A DNA stretch of 64,000 bases, from assembly GCA_002118135.1 (NCBI GenBank), contig BDIU01000334.1:62001-126000 (forward strand). Reading direction: 5' to 3'. The notes beneath the pieces are model-generated. The model worked only from the letters and a program-made list of their open reading frames with translations, did no database searches and was not told the DNA's origin. Shown here in pieces: positions 23,274 to 36,000 of this stretch. The position numbers and the translations under genes are program-made. Within the stretch, counting starts at the first letter, position 1; each line of letters opens with the position of its first letter. This DNA comes from Trebouxia sp. TZW2008. Its lineage: Eukaryota > Chlorophyta > Trebouxiophyceae > Trebouxiales > Trebouxiaceae.

Positions 23274-24069
23274 ACATTTGATGGTAATCTGGATGACAGT
23301 ACTGCAATGTGAAGCAGTGAATTGAAAGTAACAGTAGTGCTGACTTTGTGTTAATTAATCTGACTTTGTTGAGGGCTTTTGTGACAGACAACTTTTTGTC
23401 AAGTGAACTAGATACTTTGCTACAAGCTTTTGGACAGTACTTAAAAAGTCAGAGGACCCGTAGACATAGCATGTGAGTAATAAAGCACGATGAGACATTG
23501 CATTCTTTGAATTCATCAATATTTCCATCAAATGCATCCCATTGCATTTTGTTGCTGCGTGTTTATTTGTTGCTCAGCATCCTCATTGCATGGCGACCTC
23601 TGTGTTCTGCTTCAGCAAGAGAGCAGCAAAAAAATTGCAGCACAAGGGCAGAAACAAAACTTAGGGTGGCCAGAGGCGCATGCCCTGGCGAAGTCTGTGC
23701 TGTATGCCGTTTTGAATTTCATGTGTTCCACGCTCAGTGATTCATTTATGCTGTCATGCCCCTTCTAGAGCGGATGCATTCAGCCCCTGTAACATCTGTG
23801 TAATGTCAACGCCTGCAGAGTTGTCTTGCAGATGATGCTACTCGAATATGCAACGAGTCCACACATACATCCTGATGAAATGCAGCAACATGTCATAACT
23901 ATGGCTGAAATACCCATGCTTCATCACCAGTTTAGACGACGAAACAGGTTGCCTTGCAATCTTCAGTAATCAAAGCGGTGCAGAACAACCGTCAAGTGTG
24001 ACACTCAGCTGAGCCAGCATTTCTACACGAATTTTGGCCAGTAGAAACAACAGCAAAACACAACACAAA
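23274..24069. other. Intergenic region between two convergent gene ends
   Basis: This holds the 3' flank of the fusion gene (+) and of RFC1 (-). TGTAA, the usual chlorophyte poly(A) signal, occurs near 23787 and 23800. No gene is evident. Confidence 0.5.
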
Positions 24070-27000
24070 TCATTTGCCCCTTCCTCGCCCACGGCCACCA
24101 CTTGCACGGCCCCCACTACTCCTGCCCCGCCCAGAGCTGGCCCCGCTAGCCTTAGCAGAACTTGCTCCACTTGCCTTGGCTGCAGTCTTCTTCTTGGCCT
24201 GTGGCATGCACAGGCCAAGTCAGCACAACTCAGAATTGCCATGATATCATGCCATCCTGACATTGCAGCAGTATGTTGCTATGCTTGCGCCCAGTCACAT
24301 GTACAGCCTCAGCAAGGCGCATGGGCACAAGCGAATGGGCGTTGATGTGCAGCAAGAAGCAATGCTATAGCTTAATCACATGGTAGGTAGTCAGATAAGC
24401 AGAAGGAACATTGAGACCGAGCAGTCTGCAATGCTTCAGCATGGGCTGTTGTCATAGCAACTATGTAAGACCATGCTGACAAATAGACAACACCGTCAGA
24501 ACACAAGCCAGCAAACGAGTGTATTGTGACCATGCTATCAACACTGATGCATTGTGAGTTGCAGCGATACCTTAGGATCAACTTTTGCCTCAAATGTGAC
24601 GCCTCGCTTGGCAAGCTGCTTCTGCTTCTTGGCAAGCACGGCTGGGTCAGCCTCGTCATCATCCTCCTCTTCTTCCTGCTTGTCTGCTGCCTCCTGACTG
24701 TTTTGCTGGGCAGTGTCGGGCTCCATCTCAGGATCCACAGGATCTCCTGCACGTCACACCACTTGATCAGTTCTGCGCAGGTTGGTGACTTGGTGAGTGA
24801 TTGCTGCACTGATTGACAGCATGAGTGGCCAGTTGATAGCGCTGACAACAGGAACAACATGTTGGTAAGCACAGGCAGAATATGGATCACAGGGACCAGA
24901 AAGGTTTGAATCACCTGAGCATCCCAGCAATCGCATGTGGCTTGCTGACGCCATGTTTGAATACTTTAAGAACTCCAAAGCTGCATGGTAAATTTAGAAA
25001 GTACTATGTACACAATGCAGTAAGCTGATTGCAACGTAATGCACAAGTTTCTCTTCTGTCGGCTCTCGCTACTTAGGTCCGGGACATCGTTTCCTTTTTT
25101 TAGATTTTCTCACGTTTCCCTATCTTTTGGTGTCAGCAGCAACCCCGTCATCACATGTGCTTGCTTGTGCGCCCACTTTTGCCAATTGCAGCATGGCAAG
25201 CATCTTATTTCCGTATATACCATCTGGGCAATCATGCGTCAGGGATGAGCAAGCTGTTGCAGACAAGCAAATCTATATGTTGGTCACACAAGTGACCAGC
25301 AGAGAGCACAGTGACGCGTCATGCGGTTGCATACCCATATTCTCATCAGCAGCTGGCGCCCGCTTGCCCTTCTTCTTTCTTTTGAACTCCTCCACCTCCG
25401 TATTTGTGCGCGGTCTGACCAGGTTCTTGTTGAACTCCCTGCATACAGTGTCACATATATGACACCGTGTATTGCTATTCACGATATGTTGTGCTAAAGG
25501 ACTAGAACTGACATGCACTTAAGGTCTGCGCCAATCACTCAAATGCGTCTCTTGTCATGCCACTTCAAGGGCAGTATACACAATACATGCTGGAGTGGAT
25601 TTGCACCTACCTGTTGTTAGGGATTGATGGAACAGCTCATAGATAAAGCCAGGTGACATTTGAAGCGATCAGAGGTCCTCACATTTTCTGCCCAAGCAAG
25701 GCGAGTTTGCATAGCCCACCTGGTGAAAGCAGACTTGACTTGTGTGGGCACGGCTTTCATGGGGTCCTCACTCCAAGATGCCTTGGTCTTCCACTTGGTC
25801 ACATCAATCACATAGTCAAGGTCATCCCTGGCAAGACAGTAGGCATGCATCTGCCCTATGACGGCCTCAATGCCCTCCTTCTCTAGCTGGATCAGAGGGG
25901 CTGTTAAGGTCAGCCTCAGGGTGGGGAAGTAGAACAGGCGCAGGGAAGTGCGGTCGCTGTGCATGTTGGCGCTGCTGAGCATGCGAGTGTGCAGCTCGCC
26001 TAGCAGCCGCCGCTGCTTGCCTTGCGAGGAGTTGTTGCCCATCCATGCTGTGAACCTGCACAATCAGGAACCCCTTGATGTCAAGAGCTCAGGGAGCTGC
26101 AATCGCTGTGCATGTTGGCGCTGCTGAGCATGCTAGTGGGCAGTTCGCCCAGCAGCAGCAGCTGCTTGCTTTGCGAGGAGTGGTTGCCCATCCATGCTGT
26201 GAACCTGCACAGTCAGGATCCCCTTGATGTCAAGAGCACAGGGAGGTGCAATCGCTGAGCATGTTGGCGCTGCAGGTATGCAGTTTGCCCAGCAATCGCC
26301 GCTGCTTGCCTTGCGAGGAGTTGTTGCCCATCCATGCCGTGAACCTGCATCGCCAGCGTGATGTCTGCAATACTGAAATGCAAGATGTGCAAGAGTGACA
26401 CAGAGTAAAGTATTTCATGCAGCATACATGGAAATTGGCAAATTGAGACAGACCGATGTGCGGAACTCGGTTGATGCAAACTCCGTAAACTGGAACAGGG
26501 AATGTCTGCACCAGATGCAGAGCACATGGTTTGCAGCATGTTTCAGGACTTTCAAGGCGCCAGGAAGCCATGGTGTGTGATGACGCTGCTGATGGCTGCG
26601 TTCTGCTCTCAAAGATTCCCAAAGCTATATTGATGCGCGCACCAGCATTGAGAATGGCATGTAGCAGACCACACCACCAGCAATCCCACCAGTGCCATGC
26701 ACAGCCTGTCAACCTGTTACAATAAAGCCCACAGGGCATTGAGCTGCGAGTAAAATCAAGCTGCATGTTGAGACTGAGACTGTACAGAGCTGCATCAGCC
26801 CCCATCATCAGTGGCATACCATGAGGAATGACAGCAGCAATATGCAGTTGCATTGCAGCAAAAGAGACCTGATAATGCTTCAAGGCATTTGAAGGCAATG
26901 TCAATGCGGCGAGCACTGTTGTTGCCTCTAGGCGTGCCTGCTCAGTGGGGGCAATCTCAGTCAATTTGGGGCCGATTTGTTAACTTCCCAAGTTGGGGAT

Positions 27001-30000
27001 GTACCATCACAGCTGCAGCACAGTCGCAGAAAGCAAAGCGCCAGCGCTACAATACAGAACGACATCTGATTTTGACACTTCTGCGGGTTCTTGGCCACTG
27101 CAGCTGCTTTGCAGTCGACAAAGTGCACCAAAACGGGCAAATGCAGTTGTACAGACAGGGTGATCTTGCAGTAGTGATCACGTAGAAACACGAATAATTC
27201 CAGGGCTGCAAGAGCCGTCCTGTTGCAATCAACGTTGGTAGGTTGCTTTGTGGTATATCCTTCAATTTTGGCAGCCAAAAAGAGGACCACTCATGCAGCC
27301 CGCACACGGCAGCGCTCTGAACTGATGGCACAGTCGGAATCAAGGGAGTCTTCAGTCAATCAATCCCAAATCGACTGAGATTGCCCTCACTGGTGCCTGC
27401 TTTGTCACATGCAGGCATTCCTTGCTTGAGTGTCTCTTGACATGGATGTTGCCTTCACACATGATGCTTGGCAATGTGGTTTCACCAGTCAAACTTGCTC
27501 AAGCAAAGCACAACAACACAGCAAAGAGACAAGACAGTAAGAGAGGCCAATTGGCTCCCGATGGAGATGGGATGGCACCTGGGAAAGTTCATTTCACCAG
27601 GGAATAAGCCAAAGGTCTCTCTACTGCCTCTCATGTATGATGCAGGGAAGACGCTTCCCACAATGGCTGCAAAAGGCATCAGGCTCCAGGACTGGAACTG
27701 CCTCACTCTCCTGTTGACAATGTCACCAGCTGAGAAGCCATCTGAAGCCTTAGCAATAACCTGCAAGTAGCCTGAACCATATAAAGCCATGCATCAAGGC
27801 ACTATTTCACTCAGGGTTGTCATGTGACAAACGTCTGCGCAATGCGCTGTGTGGAACAAAGGTTGCAACAGCGTCTTGGATGCTGTGTGTACCGTGCACC
27901 TGCTTGACGTGTGAAGTACAAGCAGTCAGCAAAGATGCTGGCTTAACTGTGCATGTGTGGTGTCCTGTCAATGCACTTAGCTGAGGCTTGCTGAAGGTAC
28001 TGTAATAGACACACTTTGAGCACTGGCTGAGCCCAGCATTGTTACATGATCAAGCATAACATGCTCAGGTCCAGTAAATCTGTTCAAGCTACAATGAAGC
28101 TGAAGTCTCAGGCTGCCTCTTTAGACAGAGGACCCTGTTATGACGCATAATGGCGTAGGCTCTTCTTTTTTTTCCCTTTTGCTGAAGCTGAAGCATGACC
28201 TGGATGGATTTTGAGCTTTGTGACAAAGCAGTATTTTGGCTATGATCACAACGCGTGAGTATCTGCATGGTCCAGAAGACTGACCTACACGTGCACTTGG
28301 TCATTGGTAACAATGACAAGGCAGCAATTGAGGTCATTGTCCTGAATGAGCAGGAGCATCATGCACAACAGATGTTGAGGCTCAGTGTGTAAGGCACAAG
28401 AAGGCTGACCTGCATGCGCACTTGGTCATTGGTGGCAATGTCAAGGCAGCGATTGGGGCAATTCTCCTGTGGGAGCAGGAGCATCGCGCACGTCAAATGC
28501 TGAGTTTAGTGTAAGGTACGAGAAGGCTGACCTGCATGCGCACTTGGTCATTGGTGGCAATGACAGGGCGGTGGTTGAGGTAGTTCTCCTGTATGAGCAG
28601 GGGCACCAAGTCCATGTCCTGGAAGACCAGGTCAGATTGGGTGCCCAGATTGAGATGCTGAGCCTCCATGGACAGCAGCTTGCGCGCCGCCTCAAAGGGG
28701 CTCATCTCAAAGTCCTTGCCGCTGCCCATCTTGCTCTGCAGAAATGAGCAAGGAGGAACAATCAGTTTTGTGATTTGTGATTGAGCATGGAAATCAGGCG
28801 CATGTATTGGAAGACCATGTCGGGTTGAGTGCCCAGGTTGAGGTCCAAAGCCTCCACTGACAGCAGCTTGCATGCCGCCTCAAAGAGGCTCATCTCAAAG
28901 TCCTTGCAGCTGCCCATCTTGCTCTGCAGAAGTAAACCAGGAAGGACAACGACTTTTGTTGCATGAGCGTGGGGATTAGGTGCACGTCTTGGAAGACCAA
29001 CTTGAATTGAATGCCCAGCTTGAGGTGCTTGGCCTCAGTGCACAGCAGCTTGCGTGCCGCCTCAAAAAAGCTCATCCCAACAAGACTTGCCACTTTATTT
29101 GGTTCTGCAGCAGATGCAAGACCAGTAGTATTCTCCCGTTTGCATAATTTGCTTGTGGTCTATTCTTTGTTGTGGGGATGCGATCTCCTTGCTTGCCTTC
29201 GTTCATGCTTGAGGTCTTCCCTCACTCTTCTGTTAAGTCAGAGTTACAAGCACAACAGAAGAGAGAGGCGAGGCTTCAAGCTTGAAAGCAGGCAAGTGAG
29301 CAATAGGAATGCACCAAGTGCATGGTGTGTCAATGGAGGCATGTATGGTATGTGACTGTTCAACAGAAGCAACTTGTCTGTTGTAAAGACGATGTACTTG
29401 GCAACTGATCAGTGCATTTCAAATACAGTTACACCTCTGTGTAAGGACAGAAGCCACTGTACCCTGACATCATCAAAGGTGAAAGCACGGCTACTGCAGC
29501 CAAGGAAGCTGCACCCTGAGTGTGCTGTGGACAAGAGGGTCACAGCCTGCGTGCATTGTGACACTTGCTGCTAGATGCTGCAGCCAAGAAAAACGTACCT
29601 TGGCTTCGTCATAGAACAGGCCTTGGCTGCTGCAGCGCACCATCTGCAGCTGGCCCAGGATGTGGCAGATGTTCGAATTTGCGCCCTCAAAATGCAGCCA
29701 AGAAGGGGCATACCTTGATCAAAATAGAGATGCTGCTCACTGCTGCAGCCGAGGTTGTTGCTTCTTGACTTCACCACAAGCACTTCAAATCTTCATGCAA
29801 GTTGCAGCCAGGAAGGGCGTACCTTGACTTCATCATAGGAAAGGGCTCGGCTGCTGAGACGCACCATCTGCAGCTGTCCCAAGATGAGGCGAATGTCAGA
29901 GTTGGCGCCCTCCACCAAGGCCTCCAGGGTGGACTCGTTCACCTGCAGGCCCTCCTTCTGGCAGATCTGCATCATGCGCTTCGAGATCTGCTGCCGTGTG

Positions 30001-33000
30001 GGCTTCCTGCATCACAACATGCAATAGTTATGCATTATCACATGGCAGATGTTAGAGTTGATGCCCTCGACCAGAGCTTCCAGCCTGGAATCGTTGACCT
30101 GCAGCCCCTCCTTCTGGCAGATCTGCATCGTGCGCTTCAAGATTTACTGCCGTTTGGGCTTCCTGCATCACATCATGGGATTGTCATGCATAACACAGCA
30201 GATGTCAGAGTTGGCGCCCTCCACCAAGGCGTCCAGGGTGGACTTGATCACCTGCAGGCCCTCCTGCTGGCAGATCTGCATCACGCGCTGAGAGATTTGC
30301 TGGTGTCAAGGGAGAGATCCTGGACATCATATCGTCACAGAGCCAATCAAGCTGAATGGCGAGGTCCCGTGCCTTTAGAACTACCTTCAAGCAAGCCACT
30401 TTTGGCAACAGCACTACCTGTAGTCAAGCTCCAGGGTGTGGTTGCGCAGGGAGCGCAGCTTCTGGTTGTACTTGTCATTGCAGATGCAGATTATGGGCAC
30501 CTTGCTGCGGTGAATGGACTGGATGAGATCAGAGACCCCGCCCCTGTCACCTCCTGACATGCCATCCACCTCATCCATGATAAGGCAGATCTGCAAAACA
30601 TCACATTTGCTGAGAAATAGGGGCTCCAAATATCTGGTACACATGCAGCATAAAAAGGACACCTCGGCCCTATCACGCCGTGACATGCCGTCCGCCTTAT
30701 CCTGACATGGCAACTGCTCAGGAAAAGACCATTTGCTTAGCAATGTGGCCCTTCAGTACCTGCTGCATTTGGAACTTTTCGATCCTCAGACAACCCCTGA
30801 CATCCTGACCACCCTATGTATAATAAGGCACAACAGCAAATTGAAGAGTGCTAAGGTGTCAGGCCTGAAGTGCACAACTTGTCCATTGCAAGGCAGATCT
30901 GCAAAACAACATCTGCTGAAAGTCAAGGCTTTGGATGTCTGATGTAAAGGCAGCTTTGAAGACAGTTAGACCCTGTCGCTCCAGGTGATAGGGGCACGCT
31001 GCGTATACACGAGACACTGAAAGCCCCTATTCCCTAGCAGATGAGTTTCTGCAGTAATTTGCACACATGACATGCTGAGGGACCTGGGGGCTGCCCAATA
31101 TGCTGAGGAGGCAGCAGCTTTGTTCGCATGCTCAGAAACATTGTGTGAAACAGTTGTGGCATGCAAAGCGCTACAGCTGCTGAGCCCCTAACAATTTCTG
31201 CCATCAAAAGCATCACAACTCAAAAGATAAAAAGGAGCTGCAACTTGCAAAGACTGCAGATGATTGCAGTCTGCAACTATGATTCTTTAATATCAGGCTC
31301 CAGTCGCGTCTAGCATCAAGCCTGCACCGAAACCAATTCTCTGAGACTCTTGGGTTGAAGTTGGCAACAGAGGAGTGTCGAGGGCAGTTATTGCTGGTGA
31401 TTACCCTTTTGGGCTTGTGGTCTTGTCCCATGCCTATGGCAGTGTTGGTAGCCAGCTCCTTGATGCTGTTGGCCAGCTTGGCTCCAATCCCCTTCAGGGC
31501 ATTGCTGTCTGCCTTGTTGCGGGTGTCACTGGCATTGACCTCCACAGGCGTAAACCCGAGTTCCCTACAGACAGAAGCCGTCTTCCTGGCAGCCTGACTC
31601 TAGTGTTGACAACAAGGTCTTCATTTGCTTTGCAAATGAGTATGGACAAAAGTGTACATTCTGCTTTGACAGCGTAAGTTTCACATCCTTGTTGCTGTCT
31701 TCCAAGTTGTCTTCCATTCTCTTGAGGTCCAGCAATGATGATGCATCAAATACTGATCATCACAAGTTGAAGATGATGTCCTTCTCCCTGTACAGTGAGC
31801 TGGATCCGAAAGCCACCAGCCTCAGAAAGCTTCTAGCTGTCAGGCAGGGTAACCAGTCAATGCAGACTTGCTGCCAGGAATATCAGAATGCCACAACAGA
31901 ACTCAGTGGTTAACATTGGGGCAAGGGGACTACCACAACGTCCTGCGCAGCAGCAGACTGCAAGCAAGAGCAGCTGGGTAGCTCCAATGTTTTGTGCAGC
32001 AGTTGGGTAAACCAGGGTAGACTTTTCCTCGTGACCAAAATGAGGTGTCGACAGGTGTCTAAAACCCAAAAACAGGAATCTTCAAGAAGTTGCCACACCT
32101 GCTGATGATCATTGCAGAGCTGGTCTTGCCGATGCCTGGAGGCCCGCTCAACAGGATGGCTTTCTTGGACATGTCTTTGGGCTTGCCGCCGCGGCCGCCT
32201 TTTGCCTCTGCAGGCTGCTCATGCCGCAAATGTATCCTCTCCCTGCATATATAGTTCTCCAGGTACGTCTCTTATCATTTCCAGGGATCATCTTTGTCAG
32301 GGAGAACAGTTTCAGGGATTACCTTCTCCTGGAAAGCAGTTCTGGCATGGCAGTCCTCCTCAACACCAGATTTACTGATAAAGGAATGCAATGCCAGCAG
32401 GTCATGAGCATCAACAGCACGCATGGCGGCCATATTGTGCCCTAGATGCAGATACATAATGGTAGAAGAGGTTGCAAAAACTGGAATCAGCTTGTTGCAT
32501 CAGCAACAGCTCAGAAGGTGACAGATCAGGCAGACGCTGACTGTCATGCAAAACAGTCACCCACAAAAGCGCAATGTGTTGGACGTTGGCCACTTTTTTG
32601 TCAACACATCTCACTTGTGCAGAAAGCGATGCCCATAGTGACTCCTGGGACAGTGCTACATTTCCACATTGACAGATTCCCAAATCAGCAGATGCATGGC
32701 TCCAACAGTGCTTATTTGGTGGTACCAGGCAAACACATGCGACAATGCTAACAGCAGAACTTGCAGCAAATTCAAGCACTCTGCAATGCACTTGGCCCAT
32801 ACTATCTTGATGCATGCAACAGTGGTGCATGATCATCACAAGTGCAAGGTACAAGGGGTTGCTCACCAGTCATTCAGGAAGGTGCGGAGGGTGGCTACCA
32901 AGGTGTTGTTGCCTACAAGCTCAGCAGAGTTTGTGGGCTTGTGCTTCTCTACCCACAGCTGCCCTCCCGCTTGCCCACTACCGCCACTGCCAAACCTGGC

Positions 33001-36000
33001 TTTACCACTGCTGCTGGGGCCAGCAGACGCTCCTGATGAGCGTGCTCCTGCCGTTGAAGACAAGAGTTCAGGAATTTGAGCAAACAATATAAGTCTGCGT
33101 GGGTTTGACTGATTTTGAGCAGCAGCAATGCAAGGCCATGACTGGGTCAGCCTGAGAGCATCAGGTGGTTGAGAAACTGAAATGTTGCACAATTGTCTTA
33201 TGATGCACAAGCCCATTGATCTTTGTCTTGCAAGGCTGCAGGTGATTGACATGAAAGACTTGAGCTTGCAGCCTGTTGAGACATCAGCAGTCTTGCAAAG
33301 CAGGCAACGCTGGATGCAGCGGCATGCAGCAATGCCTTGTGGTACCGTGCCTTGCAGACCACGCTGCTGCAGTTTGAACACAGCTTTGAGCCAAGCACAG
33401 GATTGAGCTATGCCCAAAGTTTGAACACATTTGGTGCACATTGACATCAACACAGGCACTGCACTGAGCGTGCTGCACTACCGATGACAGTGGTTTGATG
33501 AACAGGCTCACCTGAGGCAGCCAGAGACCCAGCAGCAAGAGCTGCCTTGTTGCCTTGCACTCCATTAGCAGCAACTTTGCCCGCGTATGAGTTGCCAGCA
33601 GAAATGGAAAGTCCTGCAGGCGCCTCTTGAGCCTTGACCTGGGGGTCCTGTTGCATTGGGCGTTGTTCATTGACACAGCAAGCAGCGAGGGTGATGCAGG
33701 GATGCCCTCACCTGAAGCAGCTAAGGAACCAGCAGCAAGGGCTGCTTTCTTGGCTTGCACTCCGTTGGCAGCAGCCTTGCCAGCATAGAAGTTGCCAGCA
33801 GGAATGGAAGGAACAGCAGGCGCCTCTTCCGCTTTCACCTGGGGGTCTGTTGCATCAGGAATGATGTCAACGGGCGCTGATGATTCAGGGGCTGCAGCCA
33901 CTAAGGAGAAGAGACCGTCCTCGTCAATGAGCTTGGTGCCCTTGTCATTAGCCTGTTGGCAGGAACAACAAGAACTGATTGCCAAATTGCCTCTGTATAG
34001 CAAGTGCGTTTGTTACATCTGAAATGATGTCAGTCGGCGCTGCTGACTCAGGGGCTGCAGCCACAAGGGAAAAGAGACCATCCTCACGCATGAGCTTTGT
34101 GCCCTTGTCATTAGCCTGTTGGCAGCAACAAGAAAAGCTGCTTGCAAAAACGTCTCTGTATAGCACGTGCTTCTGTTACCAAGTCTATGTCCCTCATCAA
34201 ATGCCCTTGCATGACTATAGTGCAAAGGTAATTAGTATGGGACGCAGGAGTGAATCATCTGACATTTTGCTAGCCAATCAGACAAGCATGTGCTGGCATT
34301 GACGCCCTAGGTAGCAAGTCCTGAAACGGCAATAGCATATGCATGCTGCCTGTTGGTGGCTGACCCTGACTTTCATGCAATGCAGAACAAATAACGACTA
34401 CAACCCTGATGCTACAGCAGTAAAGTCAGTGGACAGCGCTTGGACAAAGAATGTCGTCAATCCTGCACAGGCAACAGGTGTAACAGCCAAATTGCCTGAC
34501 CTGATTGACTTTGGAGTTGCCAGAGTTCTCCCCCACCAGCAAGAAGTCTGTCTTCCCGCTAACACTGCCAGTGACACGCCCACTATGCCTCTTGATGTAG
34601 TCCTCGGCCTCAGCACGGTACAGTGAGTCCAGAGTGCCGGTGATGACAAAGGTCTTGCCTTTTAGGCAGTTGGGATGACCCAAGGGCTTGTCCTGTTGAC
34701 ACAGAAAGCCAGAAGCTGTTTGTGGCTATAAGCAATGACTGCGTCTTGCGGTGGAAGGTTGATTACTGTGAGGTGTCTGTTTGCCAGCTTGTGATGTCAT
34801 TCCAGACAACAGTTGAAGTGCAGAGTGCAGCAAACATCCAACTTGCTTGCAGCATGGCATTAATGTCTGTATGAATGCAGTTGAAGTGCAGAGTGCAGCA
34901 AACACCCAATTTGCTTGCAGCATGGCTTTGATGTCTGTCTATATGAGCTCCATGAAGCAAAGAGCCCAGCATGAATGCTTGAAGGAGATAGCATTGGGCC
35001 ATCCCGCTCTGCAAAGTCGGCTGTGGTGAGCAAGCAACCTGAAACCTATTGCCCCAATAAACTTTCACTTGCAAGTGCAGGGAATCGCAAGCTGTGTGAC
35101 TTCTCCATGGTGCAACATAGGGCTTGGTCGTGTCATGAGGCAATGGAAGCACACTTTGCAACAGCCATGCAAACGCATGGTTCTGAACATTCTGGTGACT
35201 TGGGAGTTGATCACACTGTCCTTGCAAGGGCAATGCAACCAAGCACCAAGTCCCCAGCTTACCCACACCAGCCCTTTGCAAAGCAATCCATGCCTCCTTG
35301 CCTGATGCAGTATTGATCGGCTCCTGTGTTGATTTGTTGCAGTGGTCAGTTGCAGGTTTTCAGCCTAGTGACAATTTGCAAGCAGTGTTATCACAAATGC
35401 ATGTGGCTTGTTACTGATGCAACCCATAACAGTCACAGCAGCACTGGGCTTGCCTCAGTGTAAACAAGTAGAGCTGTCGCTAGAGAATGCATCAAGGATC
35501 TGCACAGCAGGGTTACCTTGGCACCGTGCCGTGGGGGTGGGACACTGTCACCCCCCTGCTGGTACCCCCCGCCCTCCTGCTTCTCCATCATACTGAACTT
35601 GCCAGGCTCTGAAGGCAGCTTGGCAATGGCTGCTGCCACCCTTTTAAGAGCGTCCGTCGTGTCAGGGTCCTCAGCCTCCGCTGCTGCCTTAGCGCCTTTG
35701 CCCTTGGCTGGTGTTACCTGTTCAGTGAAGTAAGGTTTTCAGCATACAGCTGCAACTTGCTGACAGGTTTGGTCATGCAGACATGTATCCCATGTCTGCT
35801 GGGAGGCGGTGAAGGCTGCCACTCTCTGAAGAGCTTCCAATGTGTCAGGGTCTTCTTCAGCTGCTGCCTTGGCGCCTTTGCTCTTTGCTGATGTTGCCTG
35901 GACAGTGCAGGGGCATGAAGTTCTGTATACCGCTGCAGCTTGCTCAAAAAGTGTGGTCGTGCAGGAGTGCATCAGACATACAACCAAAAGCAATGGCTGC

